Assembly (NCBI GenBank): GCA_965267435.1 | Contig: OZ253960.1 | Location: 3,534,001-3,598,000 of the forward strand | Length of the DNA stretch: 64,000 nt | Direction: 5' to 3' | DNA from: JAWPMT01 sp965267435 | GTDB taxonomy: Bacteria > Bacteroidota > Bacteroidia > Cytophagales > Cyclobacteriaceae | Shown here: in pieces, positions 1 through 9,475 of the stretch | How positions within the stretch are numbered: position 1 is the first letter of the stretch | How the letters are laid out: every line of letters starts with the position of its first letter | Notes under the pieces: generated by a model | Told to the model about the DNA's origin: nothing | What the model saw: the letters and a program-made list of their open reading frames with translations, nothing else | The model's database searches: none | Position numbers and translations under genes: made by a program

Positions 1-897
1 GGCGAGTTTCTTTCTTTCCACATTGGATTGCATGAATTCCTCCACCTCCAGGGGCACTCTCGGCGAGCCATTGAGTGAAATCGGATACCCAAGCAGGGTA
101 AGACTATCCCCCGCCACCTGTTCATAAATGTTTATCTCGTTGGTGGTTAGTTGGTCTTTGTAATTTCCAACATTTCCTGCCATCACCGGCTTTGTGACAT
201 TGCCCCACATGCGCCCTGAGGAGGCTGTTGTCTTGGACTCCTGCGATTGATAATAGGTAAGCATGCCCTCATCAAAGCTCAAACCTAACTTTGCTGTAAT
301 TTCCTTCAGGACTTTTTCAGGTTCATGGACCAATTCCTCGTAGGCCACCACATGGTACCGGCGCTCATCGATGTTCTCCAAAAAAGCAGTCGACAACTGT
401 TGTTGCTCGTTCCACTTTTTGGCTAGTGGGTAGACATGCTTGTCTCCAATGATTGCCCGCTGGAAAGAAGCTGCCACATCCCTGCCATCTCTGTAGATAT
501 AGATGTAGAACGGTCTGAAACGACGCTCAATCTCTTCAATATAGCTAAGGTTCGCCATGCTCTTGCAGCAGGCTATCTGCGCCCGATCTTGTTCCATCTT
601 AGCATGGTAGATCTCTCTGAGGATTTCGTAAACATCCAGGGTACCTTTCACCATCTGATCAAGATCAAAATTGAGGCCCCAGGGAACTGGATTGGCCTGT
701 ACCCAACGTGTCATATCGGCAACCAGTTCTCGCCGTGCATCCTCCTTTTTCAGATCTCCATAACGTGCTATGATAGGCATAAAGGTCTTTAGCAGATGGG
801 GAGGATGTGGAGCAGAGATGGATGGATGCTGATTGAGCATCAACCGCAATAGATTAGAGCCTGATCTTTGCGTTCCAATAAACTGTATAAAATCCAT
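1..897 (-). CDS. PAPS-type sulfotransferase, C-terminus cut by the window edge
   Basis: Open frame of 299 codons starting at ATG 895-897 on the minus strand and running off the left edge without a stop. The N-terminus reads MDFIQFIGTQRSGSNLL, which holds the 5'-phosphosulfate-binding loop (GTQRSGSN) of the Sulfotransfer_1/3 family. About residue 155, IYRDGRDVAAS matches the 3'-phosphate-binding motif of the same fold. The family moves a sulfuryl group from PAPS to a hydroxyl or amine of a carbohydrate or small molecule. No signal peptide is seen, so a cytoplasmic enzyme is likely. It follows the chromate-transporter-type gene with a 5-bp gap and probably ends the operon with the ASST-like lipoprotein. 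The substrate cannot be read from the sequence. Confidence 0.85.
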   Translation of the reverse strand, partial: MDFIQFIGTQRSGSNLLRLMLNQHPSISAPHPPHLLKTFMPIIARYGDLKKEDARRELVADMTRWVQANPVPWGLNFDLDQMVKGTLDVYEILREIYHAKMEQDRAQIACCKSMANLSYIEEIERRFRPFYIYIYRDGRDVAASFQRAIIGDKHVYPLAKKWNEQQQLSTAFLENIDERRYHVVAYEELVHEPEKVLKEITAKLGLSFDEGMLTYYQSQESKTTASSGRMWGNVTKPVMAGNVGNYKDQLTTNEINIYEQVAGDSLTLLGYPISLNGSPRVPLEVEEFMQSNVERKKLA

Positions 898-902
898 CAA
901 CA

Positions 903-2066
903 CTAAAAGTATTCTAACGCCACATTGATCAACCCGCTTGCAAGCATCGGGAGCCAAAATGACACTTTCAAGAAGGAGATCAGATAAAACGAAACAACTA
1001 GACTAGCAAAAGTAAAAACATTCAGGGGAGTGACTTTCATTACAAGAATGACAGAAAACAAAATCAGCCCTATCACTACTGGTCTTATACCAGAAAGTGC
1101 GGCATCTACACTCCTAACATGCGAAATCGATTGATACAAAGCCCCAACCGTGACCATGAGTAACGCCGATGGTAGGAAGATGGCGATTGTAGACACCAAG
1201 GCCCCAACGAGTCCCGTATGTGCAAAACCTACATAAGCTGCAGAAATCAATATGGGGCCAGGCGTTACCTGCCCAAAAGCAATGGCGTTGTAAAACTCCT
1301 CCGAACTCAACCAGCCATATTGATCCACCACCAGTGCCTCAATTAAAGGGATCATGACGTAGCCACCTCCAAAAAGCGTCAAACTTATCCTCGAGAACGC
1401 TGAGAAGAGTTGCTTGTCCTCGGGACTCACAAGCAGCACCAAAGCAACGACGGCTATAATAACAACAACCAGGCCTGACAGCAATCCCCTGTGCGATCCC
1501 TTATCCTCCGTTTTTGAATCATCAGCAGCCTCCGTACGGAAAAAGACTCCAACCACACCTCCCGCTGCTAAACACGCCACAAGAACCCAATATCCTCGAA
1601 AGAAAAACATAACCACCAAGACGATAGCAAACACCAGGTATTGCCAGCGCTGCTTGAGATGCTTTTGGGCAAAATTCCAGGCCACGCCGAGAATAATTGC
1701 CGCAATCACCGGATACACTCCAGCCAGGAAGGTGGACACCTCAGGAATGTAACTAAACGTATAATACAGCCATGCAAGGCCAGTGATCAACACAAAAGAA
1801 GGAAAAATGATCGCGGAAAAGGAGGTCAATGCTCCAGGCCACCCTCGGAGTTTGTAGCCGATGTAGGTGACCACATTCACAGCCAAAGGCCCTGGCAAAA
1901 TGGATGCAATCGTGATGCCGTCAAAAATCACTTGCTCTTCCAACACCCGGTCTTCATCCACCAGCTTCTTCTTTATCATCGAGACAAGGGCCGTGTAACC
2001 GCCAAAAGCTGTGGATCCAAGAAATAGGAAAGATCTCACCAGATATGGAATAGACGGCCGCTCCAT
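903..2066 (-). CDS. chrA: ChrA-family anion transporter (chromate transporter type)
   Basis: A 387-residue membrane protein with the two-halved CHR fold. The N-terminal half has FGGYTALVSM near residue 21 and a PGPLAVN motif near 58. The C-terminal half repeats the pattern with FGGGYVMIPL near 240 and TPGPILIS near 270, joined by a charged linker (TEAADDSKTEDKG) near 185. Length is usual for long-chain CHR proteins (about 390). Known members expel chromate in exchange for sulfate or use the proton gradient. Between an ASST-like lipoprotein (7-bp gap) and a sulfotransferase (5-bp gap), transport of sulfate or another oxyanion is as plausible as chromate resistance. The family call is firm, the substrate is not. 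Confidence 0.88.
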   Translation of the reverse strand: MERPSIPYLVRSFLFLGSTAFGGYTALVSMIKKKLVDEDRVLEEQVIFDGITIASILPGPLAVNVVTYIGYKLRGWPGALTSFSAIIFPSFVLITGLAWLYYTFSYIPEVSTFLAGVYPVIAAIILGVAWNFAQKHLKQRWQYLVFAIVLVVMFFFRGYWVLVACLAAGGVVGVFFRTEAADDSKTEDKGSHRGLLSGLVVVIIAVVALVLLVSPEDKQLFSAFSRISLTLFGGGYVMIPLIEALVVDQYGWLSSEEFYNAIAFGQVTPGPILISAAYVGFAHTGLVGALVSTIAIFLPSALLMVTVGALYQSISHVRSVDAALSGIRPVVIGLILFSVILVMKVTPLNVFTFASLVVSFYLISFLKVSFWLPMLASGLINVALEYF

Positions 2067-2073
2067 TCAAACC

Positions 2074-3129
2074 CTATCTCAAGACAGTTTCAGGCAGGAA
2101 ATATGCCCGATAGAAAGATGCATCACTCTTGGCCAACCACAAGATCTCCCCCTGCCGATTGGTAATCACCAAGTATCCTGTCTGCGTACTCGAAAAGAGG
2201 AAGAGCTCCTCGTTGATTTGATCAACGCTACCTTGTTTGAAGCTAAATAGAGAATCCGGCAAGGCAATGGAGAGCTTGTTAGTAAAAAGCCCATCTTCTT
2301 CGTCGAATACCAGTGCTCGAGTAACAGGTCGAACGCGGGGCAAGCCATTGTCAAACATCATATAATCACCTTCTCGATTCCTTTGGATAGCATGTTGCTT
2401 GTAGAATCGATTAGAAGGATCACTGATATCATCGGAAGTGTATTCCCAAATTAAATGGCCATCATTTGCATCAATCTTCCAAATCGCATTGAAATCTCTC
2501 CATGATACCAGATAATTTCCGTCCTCGTCTACATCCAATGCATTGGCATGGCCCCAGTCTTTGCGATATCTCAATATATCCGCCACCGTATCCGGATCAA
2601 TGACCTGGTCGATCGACCAGTGCCAAACCTTGTTTCCCGACTCGGCTAGCACCAGAATACCATCAGAAATTACTGTGTCAACCCCATCCTCACCTTGCAC
2701 TATGATGTCCTCCTTCGTCAGGCCGATATAGTTGCCATTGTGCTTGATTAGTTCGTGGTGGAGCGTACGGTCAAATCCCGCTTCACCGTAACTGAGATGA
2801 CTCAGTGTGTCACCGCTGTACTCAATCTCCAGCAACTGCTCATCGCTGTGCAGTGCCACGTAGCTACTTTCGTAAGGGTGAAAAGCCCGGAATAGTGCGG
2901 TGTCGCCAAGTTGGTACCACATCACATCTCCCTGCAAGTTGATCATGAGCTGCACCCCAGGAGAGGTCGTTTTCCTCACGAAGATCAGACCCTCCCGGCC
3001 CTGAAGTTCATTGACCAATACTTCGAATGAGGGCACTCCTGAAGGTAATTCAACTAAAGGAATCGGACTACGCTTCGATGAGCAGCTGACCACCAGGCAC
3101 AGCAAAACAAGAAATCTAAGTTGTAGCAT
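2074..3129 (-). CDS. Arylsulfotransferase (ASST)-like beta-propeller lipoprotein
   Basis: A 351-residue lipoprotein. The signal peptide MLQLRFLVLLCLVVSC ends in a lipobox with Cys16. The mature part is a PQQ-like beta-propeller typical of ASST/Arylsulfotransf_2 proteins: blade strands GDVMWYQLGD, a conserved His in LHHELIK, the blade WGHANALDVDEDGNYLVS, and QHAIQRNREGDYMMFDNG. In PAPS-independent arylsulfotransferases, paired His residues in such segments take sulfate from a phenolic sulfate ester. Activity here is not proven, because many Bacteroidota ASST-like proteins are uncharacterised. First gene of the probable operon with chrA and the sulfotransferase, placed at the outer membrane or periplasmic face by the lipobox. 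Confidence 0.75.
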   Translation of the reverse strand: MLQLRFLVLLCLVVSCSSKRSPIPLVELPSGVPSFEVLVNELQGREGLIFVRKTTSPGVQLMINLQGDVMWYQLGDTALFRAFHPYESSYVALHSDEQLLEIEYSGDTLSHLSYGEAGFDRTLHHELIKHNGNYIGLTKEDIIVQGEDGVDTVISDGILVLAESGNKVWHWSIDQVIDPDTVADILRYRKDWGHANALDVDEDGNYLVSWRDFNAIWKIDANDGHLIWEYTSDDISDPSNRFYKQHAIQRNREGDYMMFDNGLPRVRPVTRALVFDEEDGLFTNKLSIALPDSLFSFKQGSVDQINEELFLFSSTQTGYLVITNRQGEILWLAKSDASFYRAYFLPETVLR

Positions 3130-3154
3130 ACTGTAGGGACAAAACTCAATAAAA

Positions 3155-3182
3155 AAAGTCGATCCCTAATGGGATCGACTTT
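3155..3182 (-). terminator. Rho-independent terminator after the susCD operon
   Basis: A perfect 12-bp inverted repeat (AAAGTCGATCCC / GGGATCGACTTT) with a TAAT loop lies about 24 bp beyond the stop of the SusCD-associated lipoprotein. On the minus strand it runs into further Ts (complement of 3151-3154). It separates the sus operon from the ASST-chrA-sulfotransferase genes. Confidence 0.88.
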
Positions 3183-3205
3183 CTTAATTCTATTGTTTCT
3201 CCTCC

Positions 3206-4141
3206 TTATGGAGCCAATGTGAACGGCACTCCACCAGGGAATGTGATCACAGAGGTAGCAGACTCACCATAGGTATTATCCCAAGCGATAGTCCACTCTT
3301 CGCCATCAATGGAAGAAGTATAAGTCCAAGTGTCACCGAAGCTATCGGTAAAGCCAGTGAAACTCACTACTTCACAAACCTCAGTGAAAGTCAAATCACC
3401 ACCAGCAGTACCGCCACCGTAGCAAGGGCCATAAGAGCCGAATGCCCAGTCACTGAACTGATAGCGACCACCACCTAGCGCTTCGATATCCACAGATCCG
3501 GAAACGGACGAACCGTCACACCACACATCTGTAGTAACGTAGCTGTACGTGCCAGTCAGGTCTGAAGGGCAAGCAGCAGGACGAGTGATATCAAAAGTCC
3601 CTTGGAAAGCTGCTCCATTCACTGTTGCAGAACTAGTAGCTCCAGTGAATTCTCGACCATCAGTCATGATGATACGACCTTCCATTTCGAAATCGTCACC
3701 AGCAGAAAGATCTGCATAGCTTAGGCCGAAAAGAGCTGCCACAGCAGGTGCTGAGCTGCTGATTGTCGTTTGTAGGTAACCGCTCTCACCTTCTGTGAAA
3801 GAGGAACCAGCTATACGAACGAACTCAACAGGTCCTTGGTCACTGCCCGAAGCAGGATCATAAGTAACCTCTACAACGTATTCCGCTACCTGACCACCTC
3901 GGCTCTCGTCCACAAACTCAACTGTCCATCCATAATCAGAGGCGTTGAATTCTGCTTCAGTCAAGAGATTCATCAGAGTAGCACCACTTTCGCTAACAAA
4001 CCGTGGATAAGCTCCATGTCCGGCAGCATCGAAAGTAACAATAGGTGCGCTATCAGGATCCTCACAGCTAAACGCTACAAAAACCATCGCTGGGATCAAG
4101 GCCCACTTGCCCCAGTTCTTAAATTTCAGATTTTTCATCAT
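3206..4141 (-). CDS. SusCD-associated surface lipoprotein of unknown fold
   Basis: About 311 residues from ATG 4139-4141, chosen because it gives a clean lipoprotein signal (MMKNLKFKNWGKWALIPAM... ending in AFSC, Cys26). An alternative ATG at 4166-4168 overlaps the susD stop as TAATG and would add nine residues; translational coupling could use it. The mature protein is acidic and Gly/Ser/Thr rich with paired Cys in the C-terminal half (AACPSD, VWCDGSS, GPCYGGG, EVCEVV), possibly disulfides. No family was recognised. As third gene of a susC-susD operon it occupies the position of SusE/SusF-like surface ligand-binding lipoproteins, but no SusE motif was identified. Confidence 0.7.
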   Translation of the reverse strand: MMKNLKFKNWGKWALIPAMVFVAFSCEDPDSAPIVTFDAAGHGAYPRFVSESGATLMNLLTEAEFNASDYGWTVEFVDESRGGQVAEYVVEVTYDPASGSDQGPVEFVRIAGSSFTEGESGYLQTTISSSAPAVAALFGLSYADLSAGDDFEMEGRIIMTDGREFTGATSSATVNGAAFQGTFDITRPAACPSDLTGTYSYVTTDVWCDGSSVSGSVDIEALGGGRYQFSDWAFGSYGPCYGGGTAGGDLTFTEVCEVVSFTGFTDSFGDTWTYTSSIDGEEWTIAWDNTYGESATSVITFPGGVPFTLAP

Positions 4142-4167
4142 TACAATGTTCTTCAAACGTTTAACCA

Positions 4168-5883
4168 TTAGTACACTGTAGGACCACCGACATTCCAGAA
4201 AACACGGTCAGCGAGCGTCTTTTGCTCGATATTCTGGTTTCTGGTGACGTGATTAATAGGGAATAAGAAACTGTAAGGGAACTGGCCAAATGCAGGCTCA
4301 ATGGCTGGCTGCATATTAGAAGGCTTACCTGTTCTTCTCCACATGTTGTACGCCTCCATGCCATTGCCCCAAGCCGCGATGTAGTGCTCCTTAACGATGA
4401 CATCCAAGCGGTCATCATCGTTGGCAGCAGCATCGTACATGGCCAAAACTTCATTGATATAGGCAGTTTTCGAATCCTCATCCATACCATAGAGCTCCTT
4501 CACTGTTCCCGAGCTACCATCTCTGAGTGTCACCTCAGTGCTCATGGTAGAAGAAACCAGGCTCTCAAAGCTCTCGACCTTGTCCAAGGACTTCTCGATA
4601 CCACTCTGCAGCAAATCCCTGGCACTCTCACCTGTACCCAGTGTAAGGGCTGCTTCAGCTCTCATGAAGTCGACCCACGAAGCCATCATGATAGGAGTGA
4701 TACCTCCTCCCAAGCCGCCCGTAGTACCCAACTGACGGGTATCATCGAAGGTGTCATCATCAAACTGACCGCCTGCAGGATACAATCCATAGGAAGTACG
4801 GATAGGACCATCTGGTGGAATACCCTCACCATTCAGGTGATCACGTCCACTGTAACCATCAGCAGAAGCTACGCAATATGGTAGTCTGGGATCAACGGCC
4901 TCCCAGTGAGGGGGAGCAGCGTCCTGATCGGGTAAAGTAGAAAAGTGGCAGCTGTAAGTTGTAGGATCCTGGTTCACGGCATCATCCACCTTTCGATAGA
5001 AGTAATACCTGAGTCTTGGATCTATGACAATATTGCCAGCAGCATTCACCTTTTCCGCTCTCAACATCCACATGTAATAGTTGGCCTGGTACGATCCATC
5101 ACCAACTTCATACTGGTTGTTATAGAAAGGATGGCGAGAATTCGGATTGTTTCGCTCAGTCCCCCAGTTGGCCTGGAAGTCCTCGGAGCCATCAGCCGCA
5201 TCGATGATGTTTGACGACAGTGTTGAGCTGAACAACGAACCATCACCCATGTTGAGGGCAGCCTTTAGCTTGATGCTATTGGCTGCGGCGATCCAATTAT
5301 CTGCATCTCCACCGTAGTAGTTGTCATACGCGGGTGCACCAGCTGAAGTACCCGACAGCTGTGCTATGCCCTCATCCAGCAATGCTATAGCAGCATTGTA
5401 GATGTCCGCACCAGCATCATGTGTAGGACTGATGATATCGGTGCCCTGAAGCGCTTCGGAGTAGGGCGCAGTACCAAACAGATCCACCAACGTCAGCAAC
5501 ACATAAGCCTCCATGATCTTGGATGTCCCAGCATGGATATCGAAACCAGCCTCTTCCGCCAACAACAACACGTTGTCGATATCAGGAAAGATGCCAGCAT
5601 ACGCATTGGTCCAACCTCCATTGAGGGCTCCGTTGTTGTCCGGATACGCTGCCTCGTACGTGAAGTTAACGTTCATGTGCATACGTGCAACTTGTCCCGC
5701 AGGCTGTTGCACCTGCTGCACGAAGCTGCCGAAATTCAACCCGACACTGTTATATAGGTCATTCAAACTGGCGTTTGCAGGTGTCACCGCCAAGGGATTC
5801 TCCTGTAAGTCCAGGTCAAAGCTGTTGCATGCGCTAAAAGAAAGCACAATAAAGCAACCTACTATTTTATATAGATTTTTCAT
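4168..5883 (-). CDS. susD: SusD/RagB-family nutrient-binding outer-membrane lipoprotein
   Basis: 571 residues with a lipoprotein signal peptide (VLSFSAC, Cys19) followed by the SusD-like helical TPR-type fold. Recognisable elements are the N-terminal DLDLQENPLAVTPANAS, WTNAYAGIFPDID near residue 95, a helix-rich AYVLLTLVDLFGTAPYSEAL near 130, and the C-terminal EHYIAAWGNGMEAYNMWRRTGKPSN and FLFPINHVTRNQNI typical of the SusD-like_2 subgroup. SusD proteins cap the SusC pore and capture glycans, peptides or other large nutrients. It follows the susC gene by 32 bp. No glycoside hydrolase or lyase is nearby, so the substrate is open. Confidence 0.93.
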   Translation of the reverse strand: MKNLYKIVGCFIVLSFSACNSFDLDLQENPLAVTPANASLNDLYNSVGLNFGSFVQQVQQPAGQVARMHMNVNFTYEAAYPDNNGALNGGWTNAYAGIFPDIDNVLLLAEEAGFDIHAGTSKIMEAYVLLTLVDLFGTAPYSEALQGTDIISPTHDAGADIYNAAIALLDEGIAQLSGTSAGAPAYDNYYGGDADNWIAAANSIKLKAALNMGDGSLFSSTLSSNIIDAADGSEDFQANWGTERNNPNSRHPFYNNQYEVGDGSYQANYYMWMLRAEKVNAAGNIVIDPRLRYYFYRKVDDAVNQDPTTYSCHFSTLPDQDAAPPHWEAVDPRLPYCVASADGYSGRDHLNGEGIPPDGPIRTSYGLYPAGGQFDDDTFDDTRQLGTTGGLGGGITPIMMASWVDFMRAEAALTLGTGESARDLLQSGIEKSLDKVESFESLVSSTMSTEVTLRDGSSGTVKELYGMDEDSKTAYINEVLAMYDAAANDDDRLDVIVKEHYIAAWGNGMEAYNMWRRTGKPSNMQPAIEPAFGQFPYSFLFPINHVTRNQNIEQKTLADRVFWNVGGPTVY

Positions 5884-5915
5884 TATCTCTAAAATTTTGA
5901 AGCTCGTTTTCTCTC

Positions 5916-8900
5916 TTAGAAAGTAAGATTGAGCGTTGCACCATATTTCTTAACAGTAGGCGCTGTACGGAAATCAAATCCTCTACCGTTACCCACACCC
6001 GTACTAGAGATCTCAGGATCGAAGTTGATACCCTCAGGGAAGTTAGGCGCATCATACCACAGGTTCTCACCTGACAACGTGAGGCCCAAAGTCCCGAATG
6101 GTGTATTCTCCAACCACTCTTTAGGCAATACGTATGACAATGAAACTTCTCTCAGACGGATAACTGTAGCATCAAATACCCCTCCTTCGTTAGCAAAGAA
6201 GTAAGCACGGAAGAAGCTATCACCTATATATGTCTGGATATCATTCTCTACATAGACAGGATTACCATTGTCATCCGTTCCTTGCTGCTTAACAGAGTTA
6301 GGCATTACAAGCGGAATGTTTCTGTCTACGTCAGTATCAACCGTGTTACCACGAGCCAACAGGGCCTGTACAGTCGAAGAATAGATACTGCTGCCATCAA
6401 TGTACTCCCACTGGAAGCCAAATGACAATCCCTTCCATGACAAGTTGTTGATCCAGTTCAATCGATAGTTTTGGTTTGGATCTCCAATGATATCGATACC
6501 TCCAGCAGCAAAGTAGTTACCCTGCCCATCAACAACCAGCTTGCCAACCTGATCACCATAGTTGGTAAGGTTGTTTCCGTCATCATCGAATACATCCTCA
6601 ACCCTTGTAAATGCAGAACCCTGCATCACACCAAATGGCTCACCAGGGATAGCGTAGTTACCGAGGCCGTTACCAAATCCTGCGATGCCTACCTGATCCA
6701 GACCACCGAGGATTTCTTTGACTTCAGAGATATTCTTCGTGAAGTTGATGATGAAATCCCACTGGATAGGACCAGGGATCGGAGGATTCACGTTCAATCC
6801 AAGCTCAATACCTCTGTTCTGTACCTCAGCAGCATTGCTGGAAGTAGAAGTATAACCAGTCGAAGGGTCGAGCGGAAGAGTAACAATCAGGTTGGAAGAC
6901 GTCTTGTTGTACAAAGACAGATCCACACCAATGAAGTTGTTGAAGAAACGTCCTTCAATACCGAGTTCCAATTCCTGATGCTCCTCAGCCTCTAGGTTTC
7001 TGTTACCCAAGAAGTTGCTCACGGAGTTGGTGTTCAGGGAATTTCCACCCTGAGCTACAAATACATTTGTATTGGCATCCAAGACAGATCGAGTCCTGTA
7101 AGGATCAGGATATCCCTTGGAGATTCCTATACCGAACCGTACCTTCAAGTAATCAACAACCTTACTGTTGTCCAATCCTGGGATAACATCCGTAGGAACG
7201 AATGAAGCACTAGCAGAAGGGTAGAAGTTGCTTCTGTTTTCCTGCTCCAAAGTCGACGTCCAGTCGTTACGTGCTTGCAAGTTGACGAAGATACCGTAAG
7301 GCAATCCAACGGTAGCTGTACCATATAGTCCCAAAGTGTTCTCTTCTGAAACACCAGAGAAGCTATTATGTACACTAAAGTTCTGATGGCTGAAAATGTT
7401 GTAAACAAACTGCTGAGTACTTTGTGTACCATTGATTCTATTGGTCTCCCTTCGTTGGTTGAATCCAACGATACCATCTATCGTGATGTCACCAGGCAAT
7501 CGGTAGTTGTAGACCACATTTAAGATCTGGTCGATCAGCGTATTGTTTCGATTGAATGTTCCCATTTCACCATTAGGCACCTGGGGACCTCCTTTATTGA
7601 TAAATCGAGTATTCGTCTGATCATACGTATCGTAGCTTAGACGATAGAGTAATGAAAGGTTTTCATTGATCTCATATCCTGCCTGTGTGCTTGAGAAGAA
7701 TCGACGGATCGCCTCTGTCTGTCCAGCGTTGTTCAAGACCCACCGAGGGTTTTGAATTGGAGATCCGCGTCGATAATATACGTTAGATCCATCGATTGGC
7801 GACTGATAGGGGAGTCCCATCAAGTCCATTGATCGTGGCGTAAACAGAATTGCAGCAAAGAGACCATTACCATCACCGCCGAATGCCTGTCCCGTCAAAG
7901 GTACTTCACGCTTTGTATCTACGAAGTTGAAGGAACCTTTCAGACTAAGGCCGTTAGCCAACGTAGTTTGTCCACCTAGACCGAAGTTGTTCTTGTCCAC
8001 GTAGTTGGAACGGTCGCCATTGGACTTCTTTGGCGTGTAACCCTGATCAGTCAGGTAGCTATACGTCAACGACAACGTCGAATTCTCATTGAGTCGGCTT
8101 TTCACTCCCACAGAAGTGCTTGAAGACCATCCTGGATCGAAGAAATTCTCAACACTCTCATAAGGCTGATAGATGTAGTCTGCTCCGATGTACTCAGGGA
8201 AGTCGTCATTGTACTGTGCCTGATCATAAGGGTGTGTAATCAGCACTTGTGTGCCATCAGGAGTCAAACCCTGGAAATCGTTACCGTAGCTACTAGGACG
8301 AAGATCGTCGAAAGCAGCACCCCAGTTGGAGAAGAACCATCCGAAACCGGCATTGAAACCGTTTCCGAAAGTGTTCTGATAATCAGGCAAGTTGGCAACC
8401 TCAGAACGATAGACACTTTGTCTTACGCTCACTTCTGCCTTCTTCTGTGCGTTGGCACCGCCTGATCCGTTGGTAGTTGTAACAAGGATTACACCGTTAC
8501 GACCAGCTTCCCCGTAGAGTACCGTCGCAGAAAGTCCCTTAAGGATGGAGACGTTCTCGATAGTATTGGGATCCAGATCCAGGAATCGGGAAGATGCAGT
8601 TGCTCCACCAGCTCCGAAGCCCTGGTCGTTGTTAGTATCAGTATTAAAAGGAATACCATCCACAACGAACAAAGGCTGGTTACTACCTGTGATAGAGGAA
8701 TATCCTCGGATAATCACGTTGGTACCAGATCCGGAAAGACCGGAAGTCTGCTGGATGTTGACACCTGTCGCCTTACCGCGAAGCAAGCGGGCTACATCCA
8801 ACTCCTGACGGTTTGTAAGTGACTGCTCATCGAGAGAGGCCACACCATAACCGAGTGCTTTTCGATCTTGGCTAATACCAAGGGCAGTAACAACGACTTC

Positions 8901-9209
8901 TTGCAGCTCCTTTACATCAGATGTCATAGCAACATCGATAGTGGACCGCGAGCCGATCTCTACTTCTTGGGAATTAAGACCGATAAAAGTGAATACCAAC
9001 GTAGTAGCGTCATCGGCTACGTTTAGTTGGAATCTTCCATCGAGATCTGTCGTAGTACCAGTAGTGGTACCCTTGACGATCACGTTGACACCAGGAATCT
9101 CGCTTCCGTCTTCTGCGGAAGTCACCGTTCCTGTAATCGTTCGCTGCGCCCAGGCACCGAACGAGATCATACAGCTAAAGAATAAACTAAGTAGTAAAAT
9201 CCTCTTCAT
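5916..9209 (-). CDS. susC: SusC/RagA-family TonB-linked outer-membrane transporter
   Basis: 1097 residues. Signal peptide MKRILLLSLFFSCMISFGAWA, then a carboxypeptidase-regulatory-like domain (ITGTVTSAEDGSEIPGVNV..., residues about 24-105), the plug (EVVVTALGIS, LRGKATGVNIQQTSG, VIIRGYSS, PLFVVDGIPF; about 108-260) and a beta-barrel ending in an aromatic strand (GATLNLTF). This is the standard SusC architecture and the length is normal. It imports a large substrate delivered by the SusD partner, powered by TonB-ExbBD. First gene of the operon. No anti-sigma factor or hybrid sensor lies next to it. Confidence 0.95.
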   Translation of the reverse strand: MKRILLLSLFFSCMISFGAWAQRTITGTVTSAEDGSEIPGVNVIVKGTTTGTTTDLDGRFQLNVADDATTLVFTFIGLNSQEVEIGSRSTIDVAMTSDVKELQEVVVTALGISQDRKALGYGVASLDEQSLTNRQELDVARLLRGKATGVNIQQTSGLSGSGTNVIIRGYSSITGSNQPLFVVDGIPFNTDTNNDQGFGAGGATASSRFLDLDPNTIENVSILKGLSATVLYGEAGRNGVILVTTTNGSGGANAQKKAEVSVRQSVYRSEVANLPDYQNTFGNGFNAGFGWFFSNWGAAFDDLRPSSYGNDFQGLTPDGTQVLITHPYDQAQYNDDFPEYIGADYIYQPYESVENFFDPGWSSSTSVGVKSRLNENSTLSLTYSYLTDQGYTPKKSNGDRSNYVDKNNFGLGGQTTLANGLSLKGSFNFVDTKREVPLTGQAFGGDGNGLFAAILFTPRSMDLMGLPYQSPIDGSNVYYRRGSPIQNPRWVLNNAGQTEAIRRFFSSTQAGYEINENLSLLYRLSYDTYDQTNTRFINKGGPQVPNGEMGTFNRNNTLIDQILNVVYNYRLPGDITIDGIVGFNQRRETNRINGTQSTQQFVYNIFSHQNFSVHNSFSGVSEENTLGLYGTATVGLPYGIFVNLQARNDWTSTLEQENRSNFYPSASASFVPTDVIPGLDNSKVVDYLKVRFGIGISKGYPDPYRTRSVLDANTNVFVAQGGNSLNTNSVSNFLGNRNLEAEEHQELELGIEGRFFNNFIGVDLSLYNKTSSNLIVTLPLDPSTGYTSTSSNAAEVQNRGIELGLNVNPPIPGPIQWDFIINFTKNISEVKEILGGLDQVGIAGFGNGLGNYAIPGEPFGVMQGSAFTRVEDVFDDDGNNLTNYGDQVGKLVVDGQGNYFAAGGIDIIGDPNQNYRLNWINNLSWKGLSFGFQWEYIDGSSIYSSTVQALLARGNTVDTDVDRNIPLVMPNSVKQQGTDDNGNPVYVENDIQTYIGDSFFRAYFFANEGGVFDATVIRLREVSLSYVLPKEWLENTPFGTLGLTLSGENLWYDAPNFPEGINFDPEISSTGVGNGRGFDFRTAPTVKKYGATLNLTF

Positions 9210-9475
9210 ATTGAATTGGTTTAAGTAATCATTAAAAAACTTAATGATTTGGTGACGTCTAAATTATCACTTTTGAGGAATAATAAAAATTCGTGGCAAC
9301 CTATTAGTTATTTCCTACGTAGAGGCGTTTTCGTTGTAGTTCTTCGACTTCCAGTAAAATTTCGTGGTGCTTCTTACGTTTTTTCCAGATTTGGAAAAGA
9401 AAAACAATCAATCGTTGGGAAATTCACTAAAATGTTTGGGGCGTAGAAAATGTAACTTTTTTAATATTTCAGCGC
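9210..9475. other. Intergenic region upstream of susC with a short dyad
   Basis: About 266 bp between the porE-like stop and the susC start. It is A+T rich and has no convincing gene. A dyad TTTTCCA-GATT-TGGAAAA sits at 9381-9398, without a T-run after the stem on either strand, so it looks more like a protein-binding site than a terminator. No exact TAnnTTTG box was found; the nearest is TAATTTAG on the minus strand near 9260, one mismatch. Confidence 0.4.

Noticed and set aside
9381..9398. TTTTCCA-GATT-TGGAAAA as a terminator
   Set aside because: No T-run after the stem on either strand; kept only as a dyad.
9249..9446. 65-residue frame upstream of susC
   Set aside because: Low-quality composition and lies in a likely promoter region.
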